64,000 nt of DNA from Siphonobacter curvatus (lineage in GTDB: Bacteria > Bacteroidota > Bacteroidia > Cytophagales > Spirosomataceae): contig NZ_PTRA01000001.1 of the NCBI RefSeq assembly GCF_002943425.1, positions 2,604,001-2,668,000 on the forward strand, written 5' to 3'. The notes below the pieces were generated by a model that saw nothing but the letters and a program-made list of their open reading frames with translations, was not told the DNA's origin and did no database searches. Positions within the stretch are counted from its first letter, which is position 1; every line of letters starts with the position of its first letter. Position numbers and translations under genes: made by a program. Positions 36,093 through 45,287 of the stretch are shown here, piece after piece.

Positions 36093-37685
36093 TTATAGAG
36101 ATTCCAGCGTCTCGCTGGTCTGATGTATGGGTAAAATCAAAATAAAACTAGCTCCTTCGTTCGGCCGGCTTTTTGCGGAAATAAGTCCATTATGTTTGTC
36201 CATATTTTTCTTAGCAATCGCCAAACCAATGCCCGTGCCCTCGTAACTACTTTGATCATTTAATCTTTGGAAGATGATGAAAATACGCTGTAGGAATTTT
36301 TCATCGAATCCAATGCCATTATCTTCCACGGTAATACGACAATACTCACCCGTTGAAGAAACTTCGCTATCTATGCTCTTTTCTTTAATTCGTTCCGCCC
36401 GAATAGCAATAACGGGCGGTTTTCCCGTAATCGTAAATTTCAAGGCATTACTAATCAGATTTTGGAAGACTTGTCGGATACGGCTGGGAATGGTGTCTAT
36501 TACGGGTAAATCTTCAATGTGTAAGATGGCCTGTTTAGTACGAATAACTTCCTCAAAATCGTTGAGCAACTCCTGAATGAGGGTATTTAAATTCGTAGGT
36601 TGGAACGCTGCGGATACGGAAAGCTGCGAGTATTCCAATACATCATTAATAAGGCGGGACATCCGAGCCGAAGAATGAATGGAACGCTCCAGATAAGCTA
36701 CGGCTTCCTGATTTTCTTTCAGGTATTTTTCTTTAATCACGTCATTAAATATCTGAATTTTCCGTAGCGGCTCCTTTAAGTCATGCGAGACTACCCAGGC
36801 AAATTGTTGTAATTCGTGGTTCGTACGTTCCAGTTCGACATTTTTAATGAGTAGCTCTTTCGTACGCAGCTCAACCTTTTGTTCCAGTAATTCAGCCGCT
36901 AATTTTTGCTGATGAATATCCGTCAGCGTACCCACCCAGCGAACCGTAATTCCTTGCCGCTTGATGGGCGTAATGCGTAACAGATGGTAGCGGCATTCCC
37001 CCGACTTCAGTTCTTTCAAGCGAACTTCACAGGTAAATTCAACGCCTGTATTTCTTTGCTGCTGCCAGGCTTCCCAAACGGAATCGTCCGGATGCGTTTC
37101 TGGAAACGTACCCGAGTCCGCTGAATAACGGAACCAATGCTCATTCACGAATTCAATTTGTCCCCCAGCCGCAACCGTAAAAGCCATTTGCGGCAACGAT
37201 TCGAGCGTCGAACGTAACTCCTGCATGCGTTCGGCGAGTTCTTCCTGAGCCTGTTTCCGTACTTCAATTTCGGTCATCAGGGAACTTTGAATCGCTCGCA
37301 ACTCCTGCTGCTGTTCGTACAAACGATTAAGCGTTTTGACTTTGAGTAGCAGAATATCGGGATCTACGGGCTTGGTGAGGTAATCCATGCCACCCGAGGT
37401 ATAGCCCTTCGCAATGAACTCCTTTTCTTTATTGACTGCCGATAGGAAAATGATGGACGTATCCTTCGCTTTACTATAACCGGCAATGGCTTGAGCTACT
37501 TCAAACCCATCCATACCCGGCATTTGTACATCCAGGATAATAACAGAGTAGCTCTGATTCAGGACTTTTCTAAGGGCTTCCTCTCCTGATTCTGCGGTAT
37601 CAACGGAAAAATCATGCAGTTCGAGGATCTTTTTGAGGGGAAGAATATTCTCAGGCCTATCATCCACTAGAAGAATCATATCCAA
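36093..37685 (-). CDS. receiver-PAS-histidine kinase
   Basis: A 530-residue cytosolic protein. An N-terminal receiver (ILLVDDRPEN, acceptor D52 in IILDVQMPGMDG, lysine in YLTKPVDPD) is followed by a coiled coil (about 115-160), a PAS domain (about 160-258) and a histidine kinase core with H301 in VVSHDLKEPLRK and an ATPase domain ending GTGIGLAIAKKN. The SHDLKEPL H-box is the phytochrome/bacteriophytochrome-like class. The order receiver-first suggests it is itself controlled by phosphorylation. First gene of the sensory operon. Confidence 0.92.
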   Translation of the reverse strand: MDMILLVDDRPENILPLKKILELHDFSVDTAESGEEALRKVLNQSYSVIILDVQMPGMDGFEVAQAIAGYSKAKDTSIIFLSAVNKEKEFIAKGYTSGGMDYLTKPVDPDILLLKVKTLNRLYEQQQELRAIQSSLMTEIEVRKQAQEELAERMQELRSTLESLPQMAFTVAAGGQIEFVNEHWFRYSADSGTFPETHPDDSVWEAWQQQRNTGVEFTCEVRLKELKSGECRYHLLRITPIKRQGITVRWVGTLTDIHQQKLAAELLEQKVELRTKELLIKNVELERTNHELQQFAWVVSHDLKEPLRKIQIFNDVIKEKYLKENQEAVAYLERSIHSSARMSRLINDVLEYSQLSVSAAFQPTNLNTLIQELLNDFEEVIRTKQAILHIEDLPVIDTIPSRIRQVFQNLISNALKFTITGKPPVIAIRAERIKEKSIDSEVSSTGEYCRITVEDNGIGFDEKFLQRIFIIFQRLNDQSSYEGTGIGLAIAKKNMDKHNGLISAKSRPNEGASFILILPIHQTSETLESL

Positions 37686-38059
37686 CGAAACTGTTTTAAA
37701 TCAACATAATAGAGCCTTTTGTACATACCGGGGTTTGCATACGATTTGAGAAATGATAACCGTACATTCACATCAAGCATCGAATAAGGGCTGGTAAATT
37801 TACGATAGAATTCCTTTAGTCTATCCATACAAAGGCATCTCTACCCAACCAGAATAACCATTCGCGTAAAAATATGTTTGCCGCAACCAAATACTTGAGG
37901 CTTAATTTTAACGAAAACGCTCACTTTCTGTAGAAAGCGAGCGTTGACTCGAAGTAGATTCTAACATATGTCAATCTATCCGGCCTTGAAAACTTGTAGA
38001 ATTGACCTGATTTTACTGGAATTAGAAACTATAGAAAAGTGCCTTTAACAGTACCTTCG
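37686..38059. other. intergenic region between fasciclin gene and sensory operon
   Basis: 374 nt, AT-rich, without a credible gene. It holds the terminator at 37916-37945 and presumably the minus-strand promoter of the sensory operon near 37700-37780, but no good TAnnTTTG box was found. Confidence 0.5.
37916..37945 (-). terminator. terminator after fasciclin gene
   Basis: A 14-bp stem with one mismatch (AACGCTCACTTTCT / AGAAAGCGAGCGTT) and a 2-nt loop, followed on the minus strand by TTTTCGTTAAAATTAA. It lies 115 nt past the fasciclin stop. Confidence 0.65.
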
Positions 38060-38638
38060 TTAGGGTCTCAAAATTGCATTCACCATGTGAATGACACCGT
38101 TTTTCTGCAATTGATCCGTTGGACTTAAATACGCCAACGTTCCTTTCCGATCCTGAATAGCCAGTTGTTTACCTTTTTGTAGGACCATAATTTTCTCTCC
38201 GTCCAGCGTCACCAGGGCGACTTGACCGTTTCCTTTCTTCAAAGCTTCCTGCAAACTACGTATCGTCCATTTACCCGGTACAATGTGTAAAGACATGATT
38301 TTCTTAAGCTCAGCAACGTGATTATCGTCTTCCATTAAGGGATGAACTTGTGAAGATCCTTGAAAAGCGGAATCCGTGGGAGCGAATACAGTAAACGGAC
38401 CAGGCCCCTGTAAGGTCTGAACCAGCCCCACACCCCGAATGGCGGTCATAAAACTGTAAAACAGGTGCGAGTTGTTGATGTTCTGTACAATGTCTTTAGT
38501 AGGATCCATTTTTACGGGCTTCCGGTTGGTTACCCGCATGGTGGTATCATAGGTGGATTCGGTTCGTTCCTGGCGATTTTTTTGAGCCTGCAGCGTAAAG
38601 CTCAGCAGCAGACCCGTGACAAGCATCACAGTTTTCAT
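38060..38638 (-). CDS. secreted fasciclin-domain protein
   Basis: A 192-residue protein with a signal peptide (MLVTGLLLSFTLQA) and one fasciclin (FAS1) domain from about residue 50 to the end. Family motifs are LQGPGPFTVFAPTDSAF and the closing NGVIHMVNAILRP. FAS1 domains mediate adhesion or protein-protein contact at the cell surface. It is a single-domain member of normal size. The gene lies 44 nt after the small hypothetical gene upstream. Confidence 0.92.
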   Translation of the reverse strand: MKTVMLVTGLLLSFTLQAQKNRQERTESTYDTTMRVTNRKPVKMDPTKDIVQNINNSHLFYSFMTAIRGVGLVQTLQGPGPFTVFAPTDSAFQGSSQVHPLMEDDNHVAELKKIMSLHIVPGKWTIRSLQEALKKGNGQVALVTLDGEKIMVLQKGKQLAIQDRKGTLAYLSPTDQLQKNGVIHMVNAILRP

Positions 38639-38682
38639 TCGTTTATCGGATAAAGTGGGATGGATTGTAAATGTGATACGAA

Positions 38683-38994
38683 CTATTCAGAGGCGGTTCC
38701 ACTTTGGGCAGCCTCCCAAGCTTCGGGAACGTCCTGGCGGGACAGTTCAACGTATTGAATTTCCGAATAAAAAGGGGTACCCTGCCCCGCCACATATACA
38801 GCGTATAATTGGCCCGTATGGATATCGACTAAGATATCCGTCCAGTAATCATCGCCAATAACGGCTGTTTTTGTAAACTCACCTGTGCCGGACAGCAGGT
38901 CGGACGCCTGTTGCGAAAACTCACCTGTGGTCGTAACTTTCCGTTTATCGGTCAGAAACGTCGGACCCGCTACTGATAACGTACGCATAAGCAA
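38683..38994 (-). CDS. small hypothetical protein, faint PRC-barrel resemblance
   Basis: A 103-residue protein with no signal peptide or membrane segment. The segment DILVDIHTGQLYAVYVAG resembles the strand pattern of PRC-barrel domains, which bind RNA, membranes or photosynthetic proteins, but the match is weak. Two starts are possible (38994 or 38988). Nothing else can be said about its role. Confidence 0.5.
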   Translation of the reverse strand: MLMRTLSVAGPTFLTDKRKVTTTGEFSQQASDLLSGTGEFTKTAVIGDDYWTDILVDIHTGQLYAVYVAGQGTPFYSEIQYVELSRQDVPEAWEAAQSGTASE

Positions 38995-39044
38995 TAGATT
39001 TAGTTAGGAGTATAGTCAATTCGGCTCATTATTTTTAGAAAGAA

Positions 39045-39082
39045 TTGGATCGGTCATGCTCCCTGAATCATGGCCGATCCAA
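39045..39082 (-). terminator. terminator of the alcohol dehydrogenase gene
   Basis: A 14-bp stem with one G-U pair (TTGGATCGGTCATG / CATGGCCGATCCAA), 10-nt loop, starting 7 nt after the stop on the minus strand and followed by TTCTTTCTAAAAAT. Confidence 0.65.
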
Positions 39083-39088
39083 CCTGTT

Positions 39089-40261
39089 TTAGGGAACAAA
39101 AACGGCTCGCATACAGTGGTCACGGCTCTCGTAGAACAGGTCATAGGCCTGCTGTCCCTGTTCCAGCCCCACCCGGTGCGTAATTAGGTACGAAGGGTCT
39201 ACCTTGCCATCCCGTACGTATTCGAGCAGTCGCGGAATATATCTTTGAGCGTGCATCTGCCCCATCTTAAATGTCAGAGCCTTATTCATGGCTGCTCCCA
39301 TCGGGATTTTGTCGGCAAAGCCGCTATAGACACCCACGATGGAAACGGTACCTCCTTTGCGGCAGGCCATAATGGCTTCCCGTAGCACCACCGGACGGTC
39401 GTTTTCCAGGCGTACATATTGTTTGGCCCGATCGTAGTAGTAGCCAATTCCCTCGCCGAAAGCTTCCATACCTACGGCATCAATACAGACGTCGGGGCCA
39501 CGGCCACCGGTCAGCTCTTTGAGGGCATCCTGAATATTTACTTTTTTGTAATTCAAAATATCGGTAGCTCCCCCGATCATTTGAGCGGTTCGGAGGCGTT
39601 CTTCGTGACCGTCAATCGCAATGACTCGTTCGGCTCCGAGCAGACGAGCACTCTGGATGGCCATCTGTCCTACCCCACCGCAACCCCAAACGGCAACCAC
39701 CTGACCGGGTTTAATATCGGCCATATCCGCCGCCATGAATCCCGTGGGAAAGGCATCCGAACAGAATACGGCTGAATCATCGGCGATGCCTTCAGGGATT
39801 ACGAAACAGCCTTTTTCGGCAAAAGGTACCCGAATGTATTCGGCATGACTCCCCGCGTATCCGCCAAAGGCATGCGAGTATCCGAAGATGGCAGCCCCGG
39901 AATCACCGAACATTTTTTCGGCTATGTACGCATTCGGATTGGTGTTGTCACAAAGCGAAAACGACTGTTCTTGGCAATGCTGACATTCCCCACAGGCAAT
40001 CACTGAAGCGACGACTACACGGTCACCTTTTTTAAGTTTCTTAACTTGTGGACCCGTTTCCACCACTTCACCGATGAACTCATGACCCAAAATATCGCCC
40101 GACTGAACCGTGGGAACGTAGCCGTTAATTAAATGCAGATCGGAGCCACATACGGACGACAGGGTAACGCGAATAATGGCGTCGTGGGGATTGATGATCC
40201 CTGGATCGGGGACGTTCTCGACCCGCAGATCGCGGATTCCATTATAACACAGGGCTCTCAT
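39089..40261 (-). CDS. zinc-dependent alcohol dehydrogenase (formaldehyde-dehydrogenase-like MDR)
   Basis: A 390-residue medium-chain dehydrogenase. Catalytic zinc ligands are in SVCGSDLH and GHEFIGEV; the structural zinc site is CGECQHCQEQSFSLC; the NAD(P)-binding turn is VWGCGGVGQMAIQ. It resembles the glutathione-independent formaldehyde dehydrogenase subgroup. The ATG at 40261 (MRALCYNG) is chosen because the family starts there; it overlaps the end of the SRPBCC gene by 20 nt, so both are likely one transcript. Physiological substrate unknown. Confidence 0.9.
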   Translation of the reverse strand: MRALCYNGIRDLRVENVPDPGIINPHDAIIRVTLSSVCGSDLHLINGYVPTVQSGDILGHEFIGEVVETGPQVKKLKKGDRVVVASVIACGECQHCQEQSFSLCDNTNPNAYIAEKMFGDSGAAIFGYSHAFGGYAGSHAEYIRVPFAEKGCFVIPEGIADDSAVFCSDAFPTGFMAADMADIKPGQVVAVWGCGGVGQMAIQSARLLGAERVIAIDGHEERLRTAQMIGGATDILNYKKVNIQDALKELTGGRGPDVCIDAVGMEAFGEGIGYYYDRAKQYVRLENDRPVVLREAIMACRKGGTVSIVGVYSGFADKIPMGAAMNKALTFKMGQMHAQRYIPRLLEYVRDGKVDPSYLITHRVGLEQGQQAYDLFYESRDHCMRAVFVP

Positions 40262-41033
40262 AGATTTCTTGCTTTTTAGATGGTTCGGTTTTATCGGATA
40301 CACGTTGGCCGGAATACTGGGCTTCACTCACCGGCAATTCGCCCGTTTCAAGCAAATTTTTAAAGCGACGCAGGTCTTCTTTGACCATCTGACCAAACGC
40401 AGGATTGAACAGCGAAGCCAAGGCTTGTCCGGCGTAACCCGCTGGTGCCTGATACCGAATGATGGCGTGAATTTCAGTACCTTGCCCGCCGGGGGCATCT
40501 TTAAAGTAGACCTCTCCCGCATTATCGACGGTGGCTTCCGCTACCGAACGCCAGACCAGTCGTTCATTTTCCACTTCTTCCAGTATTTCAGCATCCCACT
40601 CGATGGTACCTAAACCTTTGGGAACCGCTGCTACCCAGTGAGAACGCTTGGTATCAAGCGGTGTTACACTCGCTAGGTGCTGCATAAATCGGGGTAGATT
40701 ATCCAGTTGTCGCCAGAAAGCGTATACCTTCGAGCGGGGTCGGTTTACGGTTACCGTACGGCTGATTTGCAGTGACTCAATTTCCTTATCAGACGTATTA
40801 CGGCCCACGGCCTGATTCATGGGACAATAGCCCGAAAGGCCGCGATACAGCATATAGCCACCCGCCGATAGCAAAGCCCAGTGTTTGACCGGACGACGAA
40901 TGGCGTAGAAGGTCAAAAGAGCTCCACTAAAGGCAGAGATCATACGTTCGGTAGAGCCAATATTGACCTGACCTGATCCGCTAGGCTGAGGATTAATCGT
41001 TTCCTCAACGGAATACTTTCGTTGAAATACCAT
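40242..41033 (-). CDS. DUF2892 membrane segment fused to SRPBCC domain
   Basis: A 263-residue protein. Residues about 25-75 match the DUF2892/YgaP-like inner-membrane unit (STERMISAFSGALLTFYAIRR, then a second hydrophobic run ending GLSGYCPMNQAVGR). Residues about 92-235 form an SRPBCC (polyketide cyclase/dehydrase type) lipid-binding fold starting VTVNRPRSKVYAFWRQLDNLPRFM. Such fusions are common in bacteria, often near stress or dehydrogenase genes. Ligand unknown. It overlaps the alcohol dehydrogenase gene downstream. Confidence 0.85.
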   Translation of the reverse strand: MVFQRKYSVEETINPQPSGSGQVNIGSTERMISAFSGALLTFYAIRRPVKHWALLSAGGYMLYRGLSGYCPMNQAVGRNTSDKEIESLQISRTVTVNRPRSKVYAFWRQLDNLPRFMQHLASVTPLDTKRSHWVAAVPKGLGTIEWDAEILEEVENERLVWRSVAEATVDNAGEVYFKDAPGGQGTEIHAIIRYQAPAGYAGQALASLFNPAFGQMVKEDLRRFKNLLETGELPVSEAQYSGQRVSDKTEPSKKQEIYESPVL

Positions 41034-41402
41034 ATTCTATTTCAGGTTAAAATGGATAATAAATAAGGCAGTATTCGATGAAACAGCGTATTAAAATAAG
41101 TATCTACTAACTGCGAAAAATCCATACCTACTAATCGATTGAGCAATCCCCTCAACACATTTAAAAAAGCAATTAACCATAGTGTTCTAATCCCATTATC
41201 CAATGATAACAGTATTCATTTTATACTTTTATTGAAAGGATTTTAAAAAACTTGTATTCTAATTACCTATTCCTAGTTAAAACTACGACTAGAAGTTTTT
41301 ATTTATAAATTATACACCTGTTAATGGAACAATACATTAGTATTTATCTGATCATTAAATCAATAATCAATAAATTTTCAAAGTCAGTAGATTAGCTTTT
41401 GT
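41034..41402. other. AT-rich intergenic region
   Basis: 369 nt, very AT-rich, no credible ORF. It should hold the promoter of the SRPBCC-ADH operon on the minus strand and the 3' end of the barrel-protein gene, but I see neither a clear -7 box nor a terminator hairpin. Confidence 0.4.
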
Positions 41403-42128
41403 TTACTTTGGCGTATAGGTCAACTGTATCACTACTCCCTGGTCACCGTTTTCATTATTCCGCCGCCAACCGATCGCCAGGGGCAAGTGTTTGGTCAGGT
41501 ACACTTCCGCTCCTACAATCAGTTGTCCATATTCATGCGTACCCGAAGCCCAATCGCCCAATAGGTGGAATTTCTGGTTGATAATTCCAATATCAAAACC
41601 CAGATGTGCCCCTACCAAGGCCCCATCACCGAGGTACCGACGGGTACCCGTATACGTCCCCACGACTAGCTTGTAACGGTCATCCTGAAAGCTTCCACCC
41701 AGGTTCGCGTACGCAAACCCAAGCCATTTTGTATGATGCTCGGCGGCTAGGTTTAAGCCCGTATGCCCGCCCAAACCCACATGAATTTCGTCGGTCAGAT
41801 CAAATACCTTTTGTGCATTCAAGAGTAACAATGGGGCGTAGGGCATCTGCGTCGTCGTGTCGTTATGAAGCCAGCTACCTTCCTGAGGCATATATTCAAG
41901 ATTGTACAGGTTCGCTCCTACTTCCCAGTTTTTCCCTAACCCGTAGTTAAAGGTTGTCGATGAACGAAATTCTTCCCGGCTAAAATCTACTTGTTGCTGG
42001 GCTAAAATCTTTCGCTTAGGAGTAATGTCCGAGGAGGGTACATTAAAAATCGTTTGCTGGGCTTTCAATGTAAAAGAAGCCAGTAATAGTCCGCCCAGAA
42101 GGCAAACTTTATTCCACATAATTTTCAT
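41403..42128 (-). CDS. putative outer-membrane beta-barrel protein
   Basis: A 241-residue protein with a signal peptide (VCLLGGLLLASFTLKA, then Q). The mature part alternates hydrophobic and polar residues in short strands separated by turns (FNYGLGKNWEVGANLYNLEY, IHVGLGGHTGLNLAAE, YANLGGSFQDDRYKLVVG), as in porin-like barrels of Bacteroidota. It ends QLTYTPK rather than with the usual aromatic residue. Function unknown; divergently placed from the GT4 gene at 42348. Confidence 0.7.
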   Translation of the reverse strand: MKIMWNKVCLLGGLLLASFTLKAQQTIFNVPSSDITPKRKILAQQQVDFSREEFRSSTTFNYGLGKNWEVGANLYNLEYMPQEGSWLHNDTTTQMPYAPLLLLNAQKVFDLTDEIHVGLGGHTGLNLAAEHHTKWLGFAYANLGGSFQDDRYKLVVGTYTGTRRYLGDGALVGAHLGFDIGIINQKFHLLGDWASGTHEYGQLIVGAEVYLTKHLPLAIGWRRNNENGDQGVVIQLTYTPK

Positions 42129-42347
42129 TCAGATAAGTCAGTTTGATAGTAATCTATTCATCCGTTCACAAATGAATAAAAATCAATACCATATCTATTT
42201 AACGTAAATTCAACACTTACGGTAACCTATCAGTAATAATTCTACTTATTGCCTTTTATATTTTTATTTACTCCTGTGCGAAGTGGTTCATCTTTTTTAT
42301 AGATCTGTTTACTTACCTATACGTATCGATCCATCAACCTCAATTTC

Positions 42348-43310
42348 ATGCGACCGTTAAACATTTTAATTTGGCACATTCACGGCAGCTATTTAACCGG
42401 TATTACGCAGACAGAACATAACTGGTACGTTCCAACAAAAGTCGGTTCCCCAGAAGGGTACGCAGGCCGGGGAAAGGATTCTACGATGCCGGGTTACGTC
42501 CGGGAAGTTCCCGCCGAGGAAGTACGCCACCTTCCCCTCGATCTGATTATTTTTCAGACACCTCAGAATTATCAGCACGATCAGTACGAAATCCTGACGG
42601 AAACCCAGCGGCAATTACCCCGCATTTATCTGGAGCACAATGCTCCCGAGCCCCATCCGGTCTTTTCAAAACATCCCGTGAACGATCCGAATGTGCTAGT
42701 AGTACACGTCACGCATTTCAATCGTCTGATGTGGGATTGCGGCAGAACACGCACGCGGGTCGTTGAACACAACGTTGCCATTGACCCCGACCTTCGGTAT
42801 TCCGGCCATCTTTCGCAGGGAATTACCGTACTCAACGAATTCAAACGACGCGGGCGAATGGTGGGTTTTGACCTGTACGAACAGGCCCGGCAACGCGTCC
42901 CACTGACGACCGTCGGGATGAAGTCCGATGAAATCGGCGGTCTCGGTGAAATTCATTACCGCTACCTGCACCAGCGGGTGGCGGAATACCGATTTCTGTT
43001 TAGTCCCATGCGGTATACGAGTCTGCCGCTGGCGGTGGTCGAGGCCCTGACCATTGGGATGCCCGTGGTAGCTCTGGCCACTACCGAGATTCCTACGGTG
43101 ATTGAAGATGGTGTTCAAGGCTTTATTTCCAACGACCCCGAGGTTTTGATTGAACGCATGCAGTTTCTGATCGATCATCCGGAAGAAGCCCAACGCATGG
43201 GAGCCAATGCCCGAAAACTGGCTCAGGACCGTTTTGGCAAAGAACGATTTGTTCGGGACTGGAATGCGGTATTTGCCGAGGTAGTCGGTAGACCGGTGAT
43301 GATGTTTTGA
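42348..43310 (+). CDS. family 4-like glycosyltransferase
   Basis: A 320-residue GT-B type transferase starting LNILIWHIHGSYLTGI. The N-terminal domain has IYLEHNAPEPHP, and the C-terminal domain carries the nucleotide-binding SPMRYTSLPLAVVEALTIGMPVV, with E in VVEAL as the second glutamate of the E-x7-E motif; the first glutamate is replaced (SPMRYTSLP). It faces the minus-strand glycan operon tail to tail and probably serves the same product. Its stop sits in a TTTGAG-rich repeat. Confidence 0.8.
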   Translation: MRPLNILIWHIHGSYLTGITQTEHNWYVPTKVGSPEGYAGRGKDSTMPGYVREVPAEEVRHLPLDLIIFQTPQNYQHDQYEILTETQRQLPRIYLEHNAPEPHPVFSKHPVNDPNVLVVHVTHFNRLMWDCGRTRTRVVEHNVAIDPDLRYSGHLSQGITVLNEFKRRGRMVGFDLYEQARQRVPLTTVGMKSDEIGGLGEIHYRYLHQRVAEYRFLFSPMRYTSLPLAVVEALTIGMPVVALATTEIPTVIEDGVQGFISNDPEVLIERMQFLIDHPEEAQRMGANARKLAQDRFGKERFVRDWNAVFAEVVGRPVMMF

Positions 43311-43380
43311 GGGTTTGAGATTTAAAGTTTGAGTATTTGAGCAGCTAGGGATACTATCGATTATTCAAACTTTAAACCCT
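43310..43380. repeat. TTTGAG/TTTAAA repeat forming a hairpin between convergent genes
   Basis: A 12-bp perfect inverted repeat (TTTAAAGTTTGA at 43321-43332 and TCAAACTTTAAA at 43365-43376) with a 32-nt loop, extended by AGGG/CCCT. The unit TTTGAG recurs on both sides, also at 43400-43412, where it includes the stop codon of the facing GT9 gene. Likely a bidirectional terminator or a degenerate repeat. Confidence 0.55.
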
Positions 43381-43406
43381 ACACTACAGCATCGCTCGCT
43401 TAAACC

Positions 43407-44432
43407 TCAAACCTTACACCCCTGATACGCCAACAGCTTCATAGCCTCTTCGATGACTCGCTCGGGGTCGGTTGCCTGGGCTTCGCGTATAGGCCGGTGC
43501 CGTTCTGCATTCAGGCCCCCCCATTCTTCGGGGCGGGACGTCGTGTAGATCACTACGCTGGGTACCTGCAAGGCAACCGCCAGGTGAGCTACTCCCGTAT
43601 CGTTACTCAACAACAGCGACGATTGCCGCAGGATCCAACCAAGACTCCCCAAATCCGTGGCCCCCGCCACGGATATAGCCGGATAAAGCATTTGCTGACG
43701 AACCTCCTCCACCGTTTGTTGTTCAGGCTGCGTACCCGTCAGCACTACCGTATAGCCTTGAGCTACCAGTGCATCGGCGACTTTAGCAAAATGTGAAGCG
43801 GGCCAACGGCGAGCGGATATACCGCCGGGGTGAATACAAACGAATGGTTGCTGAGTTATTTCAGGCCATGCGGACAGAGCTTCCGCCCGCTGGGCATCGG
43901 CTTCGGTCAGCGGAAATTCCAATGAGAAACCCTGCGTCGGTATACCGAGAAATTCCATCAATCGTACGTGCCGCTTTACCTCGTGTTCGTCCTGCGGATA
44001 CGACATAAACAATTGTTCGTCCGGACAAAATTGCTCGGCGTGTTGCGTCGGATAATACCCCGCCGTGGCTTTCGCTCCCAGCAACAGTACCATGGCATTG
44101 ACAATCGTACCGTTGCCCTGCATTTGCAGAACGACATCGAAGTTTCGACCCTGCATTTCCTGTAAAAAAGCTACGGTACGCGAAGCGTCCAGGGGTTGTT
44201 CAGGCAAACCAGGATAACCCGGGAAGGGAATGAATTCATCGAAATACGCAGCGTACCTTCGCACAAATTCTTCGGCCCAAGGCAAGCTGATTAAACTGAT
44301 CTGAGCGTTTGGGAAAGCCCGCCGCAGGGCCCGAAAGGCGGGTACGGCACAAAGCAGGTCGCCGACTTTCAGGGCTCGAAACACGGCAATGCGTTCCGGC
44401 GTATGTCCTAACGTAGAAGTAAGTTTGTCCAT
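43407..44432 (-). CDS. family 9 glycosyltransferase (heptosyltransferase-like)
   Basis: A 341-residue GT-B enzyme. The start region IAVFRALKVGDLLCAVPAFRALRRAFP has the GT9 GD motif, and the C-terminal LLSNDTGVAHLAVALQVPSVVIY is the donor-binding loop. FVCIHPGGISARRWP is also typical of heptosyltransferases. The gene is last in the operon and follows the GT2 gene after three bases. A paralogue lies at the other side of the carbamoyltransferase gene. Confidence 0.9.
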   Translation of the reverse strand: MDKLTSTLGHTPERIAVFRALKVGDLLCAVPAFRALRRAFPNAQISLISLPWAEEFVRRYAAYFDEFIPFPGYPGLPEQPLDASRTVAFLQEMQGRNFDVVLQMQGNGTIVNAMVLLLGAKATAGYYPTQHAEQFCPDEQLFMSYPQDEHEVKRHVRLMEFLGIPTQGFSLEFPLTEADAQRAEALSAWPEITQQPFVCIHPGGISARRWPASHFAKVADALVAQGYTVVLTGTQPEQQTVEEVRQQMLYPAISVAGATDLGSLGWILRQSSLLLSNDTGVAHLAVALQVPSVVIYTTSRPEEWGGLNAERHRPIREAQATDPERVIEEAMKLLAYQGCKV

Positions 44433-44435
44433 AGC

Positions 44436-45287
44436 TCAATCAAGTAAACGGATCTGCTCTTCAATTCCCGGCGGTACCACCCGCCGCTGTGCCCAGATTT
44501 CGGGTATTCTTTTAAAAGCTTCCAGCCAGCCTTTGCGGGCGTTTGCATCCGCTACAGCGTGTAGGCCCGTTCGGAGCCACTGCCCGGCTACGCGGGGCCA
44601 GGGCCGCCGCAGACTGTAAAACCAGAGCGTATTGCGGGTTTGTACCTGCATTCGCCGATCCGGATTTCGGGATTCAGCCGGAAAATGATACCCGATGAGA
44701 TCATCGACGTACGTCAATCCCCAACCCTTCGTTACCAAATCAACAGCTAATAATTCTTCTTCTCCTCCAATACCAAAACATTGTTCAAAGCCACCCACGG
44801 CTTCGAAAGCCGTTTTACGGATTATCGCCCCACAGGCCAGAAAACCCAGAATGGCTGGTCCTGGCATCCGAACCAACGGAGCCAGCGGACTGCTGGCCAG
44901 AGCCTCACAGACCGGATCGAGTGTGTGCTCCGGTCCTACCAGCACTTTCCCGGCCAGTAGAGCCACCCTGGGATACGCTTCGAAGTACGCCACTGCCTTT
45001 GTCAATGCTCTAGGAGCCCAGTACGAGTCGTCATCGCAAAAGGCTACGTAGGGCGTTTGCGTAGCCGCAACGCCCCGGTTACGGGCCGCAGCTCCGCAGT
45101 TTTCGGGTAAAGCCAACAGCGTTACTTCCGGGAAGAGCGTACGAACCCGAACCACCGTATCATCCGTCGATTGATTGTCGACGACAAAAATGGGCGGTTG
45201 CTCGGGCAATTGGAGCAAGGTATTCAGGGTTTGTATTAAAGCCTCTACCCGGTTGCGGGTGACAATTACAATACTGATATCAGGCAT
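44436..45287 (-). CDS. family 2 glycosyltransferase
   Basis: A 283-residue GT-A transferase: ISIVIVTRNRVEALIQTLNTL, VVDNQSTDDTVV and the DxD motif in VAFCDDDSYW. It overlaps the preceding GT2 gene by 8 nt, so the two are translationally coupled; both carry a DDD metal motif in the same position, suggesting duplication. Substrate unknown. Confidence 0.88.
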   Translation of the reverse strand: MPDISIVIVTRNRVEALIQTLNTLLQLPEQPPIFVVDNQSTDDTVVRVRTLFPEVTLLALPENCGAAARNRGVAATQTPYVAFCDDDSYWAPRALTKAVAYFEAYPRVALLAGKVLVGPEHTLDPVCEALASSPLAPLVRMPGPAILGFLACGAIIRKTAFEAVGGFEQCFGIGGEEELLAVDLVTKGWGLTYVDDLIGYHFPAESRNPDRRMQVQTRNTLWFYSLRRPWPRVAGQWLRTGLHAVADANARKGWLEAFKRIPEIWAQRRVVPPGIEEQIRLLD

